Shown: positions 43,084-51,773 of the stretch, in pieces
How positions within the stretch are numbered: position 1 is the first letter of the stretch
Layout: each line of letters starts with the position of its first letter
Assembly: GCF_004331345.1 (NCBI RefSeq)
Contig: NZ_SJJZ01000005.1
Coordinates: 62,001-126,000, forward strand
Source: Kribbella soli
GTDB taxonomy: Bacteria; Actinomycetota; Actinomycetes; Propionibacteriales; Kribbellaceae
DNA: 64,000 nucleotides
Reading direction: 5' to 3'
The notes under the pieces: model-generated
Seen by the model: only the letters and a program-made list of their open reading frames with translations
Database searches by the model: none
What the model was told of the DNA's origin: nothing
Made by a program: the position numbers and the translations under genes

Positions 43084-44740
43084 CCTGCTGACCATCTCCG
43101 ATCTGACCGTGCGGATCGACACGTCGCGCGGGCCGATCACGCCCGTTCGCGACGTCAGCCTGAGCATCCCGAAAGGCAAGATGCTCGGGCTGGTGGGGGA
43201 GTCCGGCAGCGGCAAGAGCGTGACCGCGATGACGATCACGCGGCTGCTGCCTCGGCGGTCCGTGCACGTGACCGGCGGGCGGATCGAGTTCGACGGACGG
43301 GACCTCACCAACCTGTCGGACCGATCGCTACGGGCCGTGCGCGGCAAGGAGATCGCGACGATCTTCCAGGAGCCGATGACCGCGCTCAACCCGGTGCTGA
43401 CCATCGCCGACCAGGTCGCCGAGCCGCTGCGTGTCCACCTCGGGTTGTCCCGCCGGCAGGCCGCGGACCGTGCGGCCGAGCTGCTCGACATGGTCGGCAT
43501 CCGCGACACCGCCCGGGTACTGCGGGACTATCCGCACCAGCTGTCCGGTGGGATGCGGCAGCGCGTGATGATCGCGATGGCGATGTCATGCGAGCCGAAG
43601 CTGCTGATCGCGGACGAGCCGACGACCGCGCTCGACGTCACCACCCAGCTGCAGATCCTCGAGCTGGTGATGGACCTGCAGCAGAAGCACGGTACGTCGG
43701 TGTTGCTGATCACCCACGACCTCGGAGTGGTCGCGCAGACCTGTGACGAGGTCACCGTGATGCACAACGGACAGGTCCAGGAGACCGCACCGGTCGAGCA
43801 GATCTTCGAAGCACCGCAGGCGGACTACACGAAGCGGTTGCTGAGCTTCCTGCCGTCCAGCCGGCCGCGAACGCGAGAGGCCCGGCCGGCGGACGAGGCA
43901 CCCCTGCTAAAGGTGTCGGACCTCGTCAAGGTGTTCCCCGGCCGACGTCGTCGTACCGAGCCTGTGACCGCCGTCGACGGGGTGAGCTTCAGTGTCGCTC
44001 CGGGCCGGACGCTGGCGATCGTGGGGGAGTCCGGGTCCGGGAAGTCGACGACCGGCCGGGCGTTGCTCCGGCTGCACGAGCCGACGTCCGGGGCCGTGAC
44101 GTTCGACGGCGTCGACCTGCTCGGGCTGTCCGCGGCCGAGCTGCGGGCGATGCGGTCCCGGATGCAGATCGTCTTCCAGGACACGTATGCGTCGCTGGAT
44201 CCGCGGTGGACGATCGAACGCACGCTGGCCGAGCCGCTGCGGTTGCACACCGACCTCGACGCGGCGGGGATCCGCGAGCGCTTGGTCGAGGTGATGGAGC
44301 TCGTCGGGCTGGAGGCCGAGCACCTCGAGCGGTTCCCGCACGAGTTCTCCGGTGGTCAGCGGCAGCGGATCGGCATCGCCCGGGCGTTGCTGCTCAACCC
44401 CTCGCTGGTGGTCTGCGACGAGCCGGTGTCCGCGCTCGACGTGTCGGTGCAGGCGCAGGTACTGGAGCTGCTCAAGGACCTGCAGGATCGGCTCGGTCTG
44501 GCGTACGTCTTCATCTCGCACGACCTGTCGGTGGTGCGGCTGATCGCCGACGACGTCCTGGTGATGAGCCGCGGCAAGGTGGTCGAGCACGGCACGGTCG
44601 ACGAGGTCTTCGCCGCGCCGAAACACCCGTACACCAAGGCGTTGCTGGCCGCTGTGCCGTCGCCCGACCCCCGGGCGCGCCTGGATCGCGCCCAGCGCCG
44701 CGAACTCGTCGAAGCCGGAACGAAGGAGGCCGTCGCATGA
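43076..44740 (+). CDS. Fused dipeptide ABC transporter ATPase (DppD-DppF)
   Basis: A 554-residue protein with two complete ABC domains. Domain 1 (~5-260): Walker A GESGSGKSV, signature LSGGMRQRV, Walker B LLIADEPT. Domain 2 (~280-540): GESGSGKST, signature FSGGQRQRIGIA, Walker B LVVCDEPVSALD. The DppD and DppF subunits, separate in E. coli, are one chain here. ATG 43076 is favoured over GTG 43073. It overlaps the M20 gene upstream and AroM downstream (ATGA). Confidence 0.94.
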   Translation: MSDLLTISDLTVRIDTSRGPITPVRDVSLSIPKGKMLGLVGESGSGKSVTAMTITRLLPRRSVHVTGGRIEFDGRDLTNLSDRSLRAVRGKEIATIFQEPMTALNPVLTIADQVAEPLRVHLGLSRRQAADRAAELLDMVGIRDTARVLRDYPHQLSGGMRQRVMIAMAMSCEPKLLIADEPTTALDVTTQLQILELVMDLQQKHGTSVLLITHDLGVVAQTCDEVTVMHNGQVQETAPVEQIFEAPQADYTKRLLSFLPSSRPRTREARPADEAPLLKVSDLVKVFPGRRRRTEPVTAVDGVSFSVAPGRTLAIVGESGSGKSTTGRALLRLHEPTSGAVTFDGVDLLGLSAAELRAMRSRMQIVFQDTYASLDPRWTIERTLAEPLRLHTDLDAAGIRERLVEVMELVGLEAEHLERFPHEFSGGQRQRIGIARALLLNPSLVVCDEPVSALDVSVQAQVLELLKDLQDRLGLAYVFISHDLSVVRLIADDVLVMSRGKVVEHGTVDEVFAAPKHPYTKALLAAVPSPDPRARLDRAQRRELVEAGTKEAVA

Positions 44741-45405
44741 CCGTTCTAGGTGTTGTGACCATCGGGCAGTCGCCGCGCAGCGACATGGTTCCGGAGCTGC
44801 TGCAGTGGTTGCCGTCGTCGGTCGAGGTCCGCGAACGCGGTGCTCTGGACGGGCTGTCGGCCGCGGACCTCAAGGCGCTGGCTCCCGAGCCGGGTGACGA
44901 GACGCTGACCACCCGGCTGCGCGACGGCTCGTCGGTGGTGATCGGCCGAGCGGGGATTCTGCCCCGGCTGCAGGCGGCGATCGACATCCTCGAGGCCGGC
45001 GGAGCGGACGTCGTACTGATCGTCTGCACCGGCGACTTCCCGCGGTTCCGCCACAGCCGCCCGCTGCTGCTCGCGGGTCCACTGCTGACCGCGGGTCTGT
45101 CCGCGCTGGCGGGTGACGCGCTGGTCGGGGTGGTGTGCCCGCTGGCGGAGCAGGAACAGCAGTCGTACGAGAAGTTCGAGCACTTGGAGCAGAAGATCAA
45201 GGTTGCGTGGGCGACGCCGTACCAGCCTGGTCTGACCGAGTTGGAGAACGCGGCCCGGTCGTTGGCCGCGGAGGGCGCGCAACTGCTGGTTCTCGACTGC
45301 ATGGGGTACACGCAGGAGCATCGTCAAGCAGCCGCGACCGCGTCCGGGCTTCCCGTGGTGCTGTCTCGTTCTGTTGTCGCTCGACTTGCTGCGGAGCTGA
45401 CATGA
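44737..45405 (+). CDS. AroM-like protein
   Basis: A 222-residue member of the AroM family, from ATG 44737: LGVVTIGQSPRSDMVPELLQWLP, RGALDGLSAADLKALAPEPGDETLTTRLRDGS, ILEAGGADVVLIVCTGDFP, LLVLDCMGYTQEHR. The fold is that of Asp/Glu racemase-like and hydantoin-racemase-like proteins, with paired Cys at CTGDF and DCMGY in the two lobes, the positions of catalytic cysteines in racemases. The molecular function of AroM is unproven. Four-base overlaps on both sides place it in the peptide operon; racemisation of an amino acid or its derivative is an attractive guess. Confidence 0.88.
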   Translation: MTVLGVVTIGQSPRSDMVPELLQWLPSSVEVRERGALDGLSAADLKALAPEPGDETLTTRLRDGSSVVIGRAGILPRLQAAIDILEAGGADVVLIVCTGDFPRFRHSRPLLLAGPLLTAGLSALAGDALVGVVCPLAEQEQQSYEKFEHLEQKIKVAWATPYQPGLTELENAARSLAAEGAQLLVLDCMGYTQEHRQAAATASGLPVVLSRSVVARLAAELT

Positions 45406-47003
45406 CCGTCCCTACGAAGCCCCAGACCAAGCACCCGCGGGCGTTCGAGCCCGCGACGCTAGCGCTGCTGGTTGTCTGCGCGGCGGTCGGCGCGGTCATC
45501 GGTCTGCAGATCATCACCACGCTGGGCGTCACTCCGAACACCGCGCTGATCGGAGTCCTGGTCGCCGTCGCGCTCAGCCGGGTGCCACTCGCCGTACTGC
45601 GTCCGTTCCGGTCGGTGCACCGGCAGAACCTGGTCCAGTCGACGATCTCCACCGCGACCTTCGCGGCCGCGAACTCGTTGCTGCTGCCGATCGCGATCCC
45701 GGTCGTCCTCGGCCGGCCCGGGCTGGTCTGGCCGATGCTGATCGGCGCCGGACTGGCGATGCTGATCGACTTCGTGATGCTGTACTGGCTCTTCGACTCC
45801 AAGGTCTTCCCCGGATCAGGCGCCTGGCCGCCAGGGGTCGCCGCGGCCGAGGCGATCAAGGCCGGTGACGAAGGCGGCAAGCGGGCAGCGCTACTGGGCG
45901 CCGGTACGGCGGTCGGCCTGCTCGGGTCGTGGCTCGGCGTACCGATGTCGGCGTTCGGTGTCGCGTTCATCGGGAACGTCGTCGCGCTCACGATGTTCGG
46001 GGTCGGGCTGTTGGCACGGGGCTACAGCGCGGACCTGTTCGGTGTCGACATCGCGGCGCACTACATCCCGCACGGGCTGATGGTGGGCGCCGGTCTGGTG
46101 GCGTTGATCCAGGCCCTCGTGGTCGTCTTCCGCGGTCGCCGTACGCCGGAGCCGGCTGAGTCGACTGGGGAGCGTACGACGTACACCCGCGACGACTCCG
46201 CTGCCGGCCGCGGTCTCGGCCGGGGCTTCGTGCTGTACGTCGGGGCGGCGATCCTGCTCGCGATCACCGGCGGACTGATCGGCGACCTGGGGATCGGGGA
46301 GCTCGTGCTCTGGGTCCTGTACGCCGCGGTGTCGTGCATCATCGCGGAGTTCATCGTCGGACTGTCGGCGATGCACTCCGGCTGGTTCCCGTCGTTCGCG
46401 ACCTCGCTGATCTTCCTCACCATCGGGATGTTGCTCGGCTTCCCGCCGATCGCGCTCGCCCTGCTGGTCGGGTTCATCGCGGCCGGTGGACCGGCGTTCG
46501 CGGATGCCGGGTACGACTTCAAGGCGGGCTGGCTGCTGCGTGGCCGGGGGAGCGACCCGGCGTTCGAGCTGGCGGGACGGCGGCAGCAGCTGTTCGCGGG
46601 CGTCATCGGGATGGCGGTCGCGGGCGTGGTCGTGGCGCTGACCTACCACGTGTACTTCGACCGCGACCTGTTCCCGCCGATCGTGCAGGTCTACGCCAAG
46701 ACCATCCAGGCCGGCGCCGACCAAGGCCTGATCGGCAAGTTGCTGCTCTGGGCCGTGCCCGGCGCGATCATCCAGGCGGTCGGCGGCGCAAAACGCCAGA
46801 TGGGCATCCTGCTCGCCACCGGCACGCTGATCGTCAATCCGATCGCCGGCTGGACCGTGCTGGCGGGGATCGTGCTGCGGGTCGCGTACCGCCGCTGGAA
46901 GGGCCCCGAGGCCGAGTCGCAGATGACCATCGCCGCGGCCGGCTTCATCGCGGGCGACGCGTTGTGGGGCTTCGGCAACAGCCTCGTGAAGACGAAATTC
47001 TGA
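45402..47003 (+). CDS. OPT/YLP oligopeptide transporter family protein
   Basis: A 533-residue membrane protein from ATG 45402 with about 14-15 helices. OPT features: TFAAANSLLLPIAIPVVLGRPGLVWPMLIGAG, FPGSGAWPPGVAAAEAIKAGDEGGKRAALLGAGT, GVPMSAFGVAFIGNVVALTMFG and SLIFLTIGMLLGFPPIALALLVGF. OPT proteins import oligopeptides or metal chelates with protons. A second uptake system beside the ABC transporter in the same operon is unusual. It overlaps aroM by 4 bases. Confidence 0.9.
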   Translation: MTVPTKPQTKHPRAFEPATLALLVVCAAVGAVIGLQIITTLGVTPNTALIGVLVAVALSRVPLAVLRPFRSVHRQNLVQSTISTATFAAANSLLLPIAIPVVLGRPGLVWPMLIGAGLAMLIDFVMLYWLFDSKVFPGSGAWPPGVAAAEAIKAGDEGGKRAALLGAGTAVGLLGSWLGVPMSAFGVAFIGNVVALTMFGVGLLARGYSADLFGVDIAAHYIPHGLMVGAGLVALIQALVVVFRGRRTPEPAESTGERTTYTRDDSAAGRGLGRGFVLYVGAAILLAITGGLIGDLGIGELVLWVLYAAVSCIIAEFIVGLSAMHSGWFPSFATSLIFLTIGMLLGFPPIALALLVGFIAAGGPAFADAGYDFKAGWLLRGRGSDPAFELAGRRQQLFAGVIGMAVAGVVVALTYHVYFDRDLFPPIVQVYAKTIQAGADQGLIGKLLLWAVPGAIIQAVGGAKRQMGILLATGTLIVNPIAGWTVLAGIVLRVAYRRWKGPEAESQMTIAAAGFIAGDALWGFGNSLVKTKF

Positions 47004-47022
47004 CTGGGAAATTCTGACTAGG
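46995..47022 (+). repeat. 14-bp tandem duplication
   Basis: GAAATTCTGACTGG (46995-47008) is followed directly by GAAATTCTGACTAG (47009-47022). The first copy holds the stop of the OPT gene (TTC TGA); the second repeats it and places an AGGAG just upstream of the DUF1177 start. Confidence 0.85.
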
Positions 47023-47032
47023 AGATCCAGAT

Positions 47033-47962
47033 ATGGCATGGCGTGAAGTTCTCGACCTGTACGACATTCTCGACGACGCGGCTGCTTCCGGTACGGCGGT
47101 GGCCGGTTGGCTGCGGGCGCACGGTGTCGACGACGTCAGCGTGACGGAAGTGAAGGGCGACAAGGGCAGCACCGACTTCGTCCGGGCAGTCATCCCGGGC
47201 AGCCGGGGCCGGATCGCCGGCGGCGACGCACCGACGCTCGGGATCATCGGGCGGCTGGGTGGATTGGGAGCCCGGCCGGAGCGGATCGGGTTCGTCTCCG
47301 ACGGCGACGGCGCGCTGGTCGCGCTCGCGGTGGCCGGCAAGCTGGGCACGATGCGGCAGCGTGGCGACCAGCTGCCGGGCGACGTGATCGTCGCGACGCA
47401 TGTCTGCCCGGACGCGCCGACCCGTCCGCACGACCCGGTGCCGTTCATGGACTCGCCGGTCGACGTCGACGCGATGAACCGGCACGAGGTCGAGGACGCG
47501 ATGGACGCGATCCTGTCGGTCGACACCACCAAGGGCAACCGGGTCGTCAACCACCAGGGGTTCGCGATCTCGCCGACGGTCAAGGAAGGCTGGATCCTGC
47601 GGGTCAGCGAGGACCTGCTCGACCTGGCGTCCCAGGTGTCCGGCCGGCTGCCCGTCGTCCTGCCGCTCACCATGCAGGACATCACGCCGTACGGGAACGA
47701 CGTCTACCACATCAACTCGATCCTCCAGCCCTGTACGGCGACGTCCGCGCCCGTGGTCGGAGTCGCGATCACCACCGAGACCGCCGTACCGGGATGCGGC
47801 ACCGGCGCCACCGACCTCACCAGCGTCGAGTCGGCTGCCCGCTTCTGCGTCGAAACCGCCAAGACGTACGGCGGCGGCACGGCGTCGTTCTACGACGAGG
47901 CCGACTTCACCCGCCTCACCGGGCGCTACGGCACCATGCACCACCTCCAGGGCATGGGCTGA
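47033..47962 (+). CDS. DUF1177 family protein
   Basis: A 309-residue soluble protein from ATG 47033 with AGGAG upstream. DUF1177 features: VLDLYDILDDAAASGTAVAGWLRAHG, SDGDGALVALAVAGKLGTMRQRGD, VIVATHVCPDAPTRPHDPVPFMDSPVD, VNHQGFAISPTVKEGWILRVSEDLLD and TETAVPGCGTGATDLTSVE. Conserved Asp, His and Cys residues suggest an enzyme, but no activity is known. It closes the peptide operon; linkage of DUF1177 with AroM and OPT genes supports a common pathway. Confidence 0.9.
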   Translation: MAWREVLDLYDILDDAAASGTAVAGWLRAHGVDDVSVTEVKGDKGSTDFVRAVIPGSRGRIAGGDAPTLGIIGRLGGLGARPERIGFVSDGDGALVALAVAGKLGTMRQRGDQLPGDVIVATHVCPDAPTRPHDPVPFMDSPVDVDAMNRHEVEDAMDAILSVDTTKGNRVVNHQGFAISPTVKEGWILRVSEDLLDLASQVSGRLPVVLPLTMQDITPYGNDVYHINSILQPCTATSAPVVGVAITTETAVPGCGTGATDLTSVESAARFCVETAKTYGGGTASFYDEADFTRLTGRYGTMHHLQGMG

Positions 47963-47980
47963 GTCGTTCTACCGTGGGGG

Positions 47981-48007
47981 TGTCTGTTCTCGCTCGGGCC
48001 GTTCGTC
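47981..48007 (+). promoter_or_regulatory. Putative ECF42 promoter (copy 1)
   Basis: TGTCTG (47981-47986), 17-base spacer, CGTC (48004-48007), followed by GGTGGGGT. The same layout and almost the same flanks recur at 52481. It lies in front of the YCII-ECF42 pair, so the sigma factor probably transcribes its own operon. Confidence 0.7.
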
Positions 48008-48037
48008 GGTGGGGTGAAGACACTCTGGAGGAGGACC

Positions 48038-48382
48038 GTGAAGTACTTGCTGATGATCTGTGGCGACGAGTCGGCTGCCGCGCACGCCAATGACGGGTGC
48101 GGTGGCTGGACCGAGGAGATGGAGTCCCGTGGGGTCGTGGCCGGTGGGGCCGGGTTGCGGCCGCCGGACGAGGCGACCACGGTGCGGATGCGGGAGGGCG
48201 AGCTGCTGCTGACGGACGGGCCGTTCGCGGAGACGAAGGAGCAGATCGGCGGGTTCGTGCTGATCGACTGCGCGGACCTGGACGAGGCGATCGAGATCGC
48301 GTCGAAGCACCCAGCGGCCGGCTACGGCACGATCGAGATCCGGCCGGTGTTCGAACCGCCGGTGCTGGAACCGCCGGTGTGA
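48038..48382 (+). CDS. YCII/DGPF domain protein
   Basis: A 114-residue protein from GTG 48038, with GGAGGAGGA upstream (a leaderless GTG at 48014 is an alternative). It shows KYLLMICGDESAA, RPPDEATTVRMREGELLLTDGPFAETKEQIGGFVLIDCADLDEAIEIASKHP; the DGPFAETKE run gives the DGPF family its name. The ferredoxin-like fold is thought to sense or process small molecules and accompanies ECF42 sigma factors. It is coupled to the sigma gene by a GTGA overlap. Confidence 0.93.
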   Translation: MKYLLMICGDESAAAHANDGCGGWTEEMESRGVVAGGAGLRPPDEATTVRMREGELLLTDGPFAETKEQIGGFVLIDCADLDEAIEIASKHPAAGYGTIEIRPVFEPPVLEPPV

Positions 48383-49557
48383 CCTTCGAGGAGATCTACC
48401 GGCAGGAGTGGGGCCAGGTGGTCGCCACTCTCATCGGGCTCACCGGCAACTGGGAGCTGGCGGAGGAGTGCGCGCAAGAAGCGTTCGCCGCGGCGCTGGA
48501 GCGGTGGCCGAACGACGGCGTACCGGATCGGCCTGGTGCGTGGCTCACCACGACCGCACGCAACCGTGCGATCGACTGGCTGCGCCGCGAGGCAGTGGGT
48601 GCACAGAAGCTGCGGGAGGTGGCTGCGATGGCGCAGGACTCAGAGCCGCCGTACGACGTACCGGACGACCGGCTGCGGTTGATGTTCACCTGCTGCCATC
48701 CCGCACTGGCGATGGAGGCGCGGGTGGCGTTGACGCTGCGGACGCTAGCCGGTCTGAGTACGACGGAGATCGCGCGGGCGTTCCTGGTGCCGGAGACGAC
48801 CATGTCGAAACGGCTGACTCGCGCGAAGCAGAAGATCCAGCACGCGGGCATCCCATACCGCGTCCCACCCGCACACCTCCTCCCGGAGCGGACACCCGCC
48901 GTACTGGCTGTCCTGTACCTCCTTTTCAACGAGGGGTACTCCGACGTTGTCCGGAGCAACCTCAGCGGTGAGGCGATCAGACTGGCCAGACTGCTCGTCC
49001 AACTCATGCCGGACGAACCGGAGGCGGCTGGACTGCTCGCACTGATGCTGCTGCACGATGCGCGCCGCGACACGCGCCTGGCACCGGACGGCGCTCTGGT
49101 CACACTGGACGAGCAGGACCGCACCCAGTGGGACAACACCCGGATCACCGAAGGCGTCGACCTTCTCGACTCCGCACTGCGCCGCGGCGAGCCCGGCCCG
49201 TACCAGGTCCAGGCCGCGATCGCGGCCTGCCACGCCACCGCCCGGACCGCAGCCGACACCGACTGGCCGCAGATCGCCGCCCTGTACGTTCAGCTCCCGC
49301 AGACTCCCGTAGTCGCCCTCAACCGCGCTGTCGCGATCGGCATGGCAGACGGCCCAGCCGTCGGCCTACGCCTGGTAGAAGAGCTAGCCGCCGGGCCGCT
49401 GCTCGGCTACCACCTCCTCCCCGCCACCCGAGCCGACTTCCTCCGCCGCCTGAACCGCCGCACCGAAGCCGCCACTGCCTACCGCGAGGCCCTGGCCCTG
49501 GCCACCACAGACGCCGAACGCAAGTACTTGGAGAGGCGGCTGGCCGAGGCGACCTGA
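48379..49557 (+). CDS. ECF42-type RNA polymerase sigma factor
   Basis: A 392-residue sigma factor from GTG 48379. Region 2 (FEEIYRQEWGQVVATLIGLTGNWELAEECAQEAFAAALERWP) and region 4 (ALTLRTLAGLSTTEIARAFLVPETTMSKRLTRAKQKI) are followed by a ~200-residue helical, TPR-like extension (DUF6596 type: YLLFNEGYSDVVRSNLSGEAIRLARLL...). No anti-sigma gene is next to it; ECF42 proteins use the C-terminal extension and the partner DGPF protein instead. It probably recognises the TGTCTG-N17-CGTC promoters at 47981 and 52481. Confidence 0.93.
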   Translation: MTFEEIYRQEWGQVVATLIGLTGNWELAEECAQEAFAAALERWPNDGVPDRPGAWLTTTARNRAIDWLRREAVGAQKLREVAAMAQDSEPPYDVPDDRLRLMFTCCHPALAMEARVALTLRTLAGLSTTEIARAFLVPETTMSKRLTRAKQKIQHAGIPYRVPPAHLLPERTPAVLAVLYLLFNEGYSDVVRSNLSGEAIRLARLLVQLMPDEPEAAGLLALMLLHDARRDTRLAPDGALVTLDEQDRTQWDNTRITEGVDLLDSALRRGEPGPYQVQAAIAACHATARTAADTDWPQIAALYVQLPQTPVVALNRAVAIGMADGPAVGLRLVEELAAGPLLGYHLLPATRADFLRRLNRRTEAATAYREALALATTDAERKYLERRLAEAT

Positions 49558-49613
49558 GACGCTCTTTTCAAACGCCTCTCCCGCGTAATCTGGCAAGAGG
49601 GGAAGGGGGCGCA

Positions 49614-51773
49614 ATGGTGGGGGAGACCGATTGGGCCGCGATCGGCGGTGAATTCAGCCGTCGCGAGCTGACAGCACTGACAACGACGCTCGAGAGCAAC
49701 GGTGCGTTGCGGGAGGTCGTCGATCACGCGCTGGCAAGGGCCGGCAACAGTTCCGCAGAGTTCGAGCAGGCCTGGACGGCGGCCGGCCGGCAACCCGGAG
49801 CGACGCTCGTACTGGCCGCGTATCTCTACGCGCGTTGTCAGGCGGCGTGGGAGCGGACGGGCAACTACGACGGGATCCGGGCGACGATCGAAAGCGCCCG
49901 CACTGGATGGGACCTGTGCGACCGGCCGCTCGGCTGGGAGGACGAGGCCACCGACCTGTTCCTGCAGCACGCCGCGTCCCTGCCGGACTGCATGAACGCC
50001 GAGGGAGCGATCAACTGCTCCTGTCCGGTGGCGCTGGAGGTCCACGCCGCGGCTGTGTCGGAGGCCAACGCCGAGGTCCTTCGAGCGATCCGGGGCCTCG
50101 CGCAACCAGGTGCCGAGAGCTTCGTCAAGTTCCTCGCCGAGATCGTCGAGAAACACTTCGTGACGTACGACGCGATCGCCGCCGTCGCGCACGGCGTACT
50201 GGGCTGGATCCTCGAAGGGCCTGCCGCCGTCGATGAGCTCGAAGCGTGTATGACGCGGCTCGAGAGGGCGGAGTCCAGCCTGCTGCTGGCCGACGACGTC
50301 TACTCCTCGGAGCTGCGAGCGCACCGGTACGCGCTACAGAGGCTGACCGAGCACACGCCCGGTCCGAGCGTGCCGGAGCTGACGATCAGTGAAGCGCGCT
50401 TGGTCTACTGCTACCCGTTCGCCACCCCGGCGCGGATCAGCTGGGAGGTCCTCGGGAAGGCGCGCGTTCTGGCGGGCGCGCGACCGCAGCTCGTCGACAA
50501 GCTGCATCTCTCCGATATCTGGAACAGCGACATCTATCAGGGGCTGGTGGTGACGTTGCCGCCGATCAATGTCCGTACGACAGCCGGCATCGATCTGCGC
50601 CATACCGTCGAGCTCCGGCTGAGCAAGTTCGGCAACCACTACATCAGGATCGAGTACGACAACGACGGCGACGAGCTCGGACTGCACGAGATCTACCAAG
50701 GGCTGCGGCGGGCGTCGCACTCGATGGGTGACGAAGAGGTCACCTTGCTCGAGGGCGGTGGGACCGGATCGTGGCAGCGTCTGCACGAGTTCGCGGACGA
50801 GATCCACAAGGATCTGGCCGAGCAGGTCGACACTTTGCACCCGGGCGAGTGGCACGCGGACTTCGGCAACGACTTCAACGTCGTACTGGAGATCAGGCAG
50901 GCGCAGATCCGCGGCGCGGACGGTCACCGGCGCGCAGCGACCGGTCAGGACATCATCGACACGGCCGGGCAGCTGCTGCTGAATCCGGTCACCGGTTATG
51001 CGACGGCGCTCGAGGAATGGGCCCGCCGGCCGATGCCGCAGAAGGTGCGGAACCTGATCGGGGAGGCGGGGTACGACACCGACCTCGTCGCCAGGACCGA
51101 CAACACCACGCTGGTCGTGCTTCCGGGCAGCCCGAGCTGGGTCTACCTCGGCCAGGAGGAGAAGGTCGAGTTCGTTGCCTCGCTTCCCCCGCTCCTGAAG
51201 CGGTGGCGCCACGAACTGCGAGCGACGAAGGACGCGCTGGCCGCGTCGTTGACGCCCGGACGCATGGAGGAGACCAAGCGCGGGCAGGTGGAGGCCGACC
51301 GGTTGAAACTGGCTCGCCACGTGGCCGACGTCCGCTACTGCCTCGATCAGCTGCACAGCAACGCGCTGTGCCGGCCGGCGGTACACCGTCGTCTGGTCGA
51401 CAGGTTGTACGACGCGGCCGGTCTGCTCCGGTACGAGGACGAACTCGAGGCGGAGATCCGTGAGGTCGAGGCACTCTACGCACTGGTCGCCGCGCATGTG
51501 AGCGTTGTCGAGGAGCAGAAGGCGCGGGCGGACGAGGAAGCGACCAGCAAGTACCAGCGGAGTATCCAGGTGATTCTGGGGTTGCTGGCGGCGCTGTCGC
51601 TGGTCGGCCTGTTCGAGGCGATCAACCAGTTCGCCAAGGCGTCCGCCGTGGAACGCGTGCCAGTGGTGGTCGGCTCGCTCGAGCTCGGATTCGTCCTGCT
51701 GGCCGCGGCCGCGATTGCAACGGCGTTCGCGCTGCTGGGACGCCCTGGAGGCAGACACAGTGGCCATTCCTGA
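49614..51773 (+). CDS. 719-aa membrane-anchored protein of unknown function
   Basis: Start ATG 49614 with a strong GGGAAGGGGG site. The first ~620 residues are soluble and mixed alpha/beta: a helical N-terminus (RRELTALTTTLESNGALREVVDHALARAG), a segment with two close cysteines (INCSCPVALEV), then a beta-rich block (LVYCYPFATPARISWEVLGKARVL, VVTLPPINVRTTAGIDLRHTVELRLSKFGNHYIRIEYDNDG). A charged coiled-coil-like stretch (~545-640) leads to two membrane helices at ~651-668 and ~689-708. No domain is recognised with confidence. It overlaps the GNAT gene by 14 bases. The layout recalls membrane proteins of caspase/TPR-associated conflict systems, but this is a guess. Confidence 0.85.
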   Translation: MVGETDWAAIGGEFSRRELTALTTTLESNGALREVVDHALARAGNSSAEFEQAWTAAGRQPGATLVLAAYLYARCQAAWERTGNYDGIRATIESARTGWDLCDRPLGWEDEATDLFLQHAASLPDCMNAEGAINCSCPVALEVHAAAVSEANAEVLRAIRGLAQPGAESFVKFLAEIVEKHFVTYDAIAAVAHGVLGWILEGPAAVDELEACMTRLERAESSLLLADDVYSSELRAHRYALQRLTEHTPGPSVPELTISEARLVYCYPFATPARISWEVLGKARVLAGARPQLVDKLHLSDIWNSDIYQGLVVTLPPINVRTTAGIDLRHTVELRLSKFGNHYIRIEYDNDGDELGLHEIYQGLRRASHSMGDEEVTLLEGGGTGSWQRLHEFADEIHKDLAEQVDTLHPGEWHADFGNDFNVVLEIRQAQIRGADGHRRAATGQDIIDTAGQLLLNPVTGYATALEEWARRPMPQKVRNLIGEAGYDTDLVARTDNTTLVVLPGSPSWVYLGQEEKVEFVASLPPLLKRWRHELRATKDALAASLTPGRMEETKRGQVEADRLKLARHVADVRYCLDQLHSNALCRPAVHRRLVDRLYDAAGLLRYEDELEAEIREVEALYALVAAHVSVVEEQKARADEEATSKYQRSIQVILGLLAALSLVGLFEAINQFAKASAVERVPVVVGSLELGFVLLAAAAIATAFALLGRPGGRHSGHS

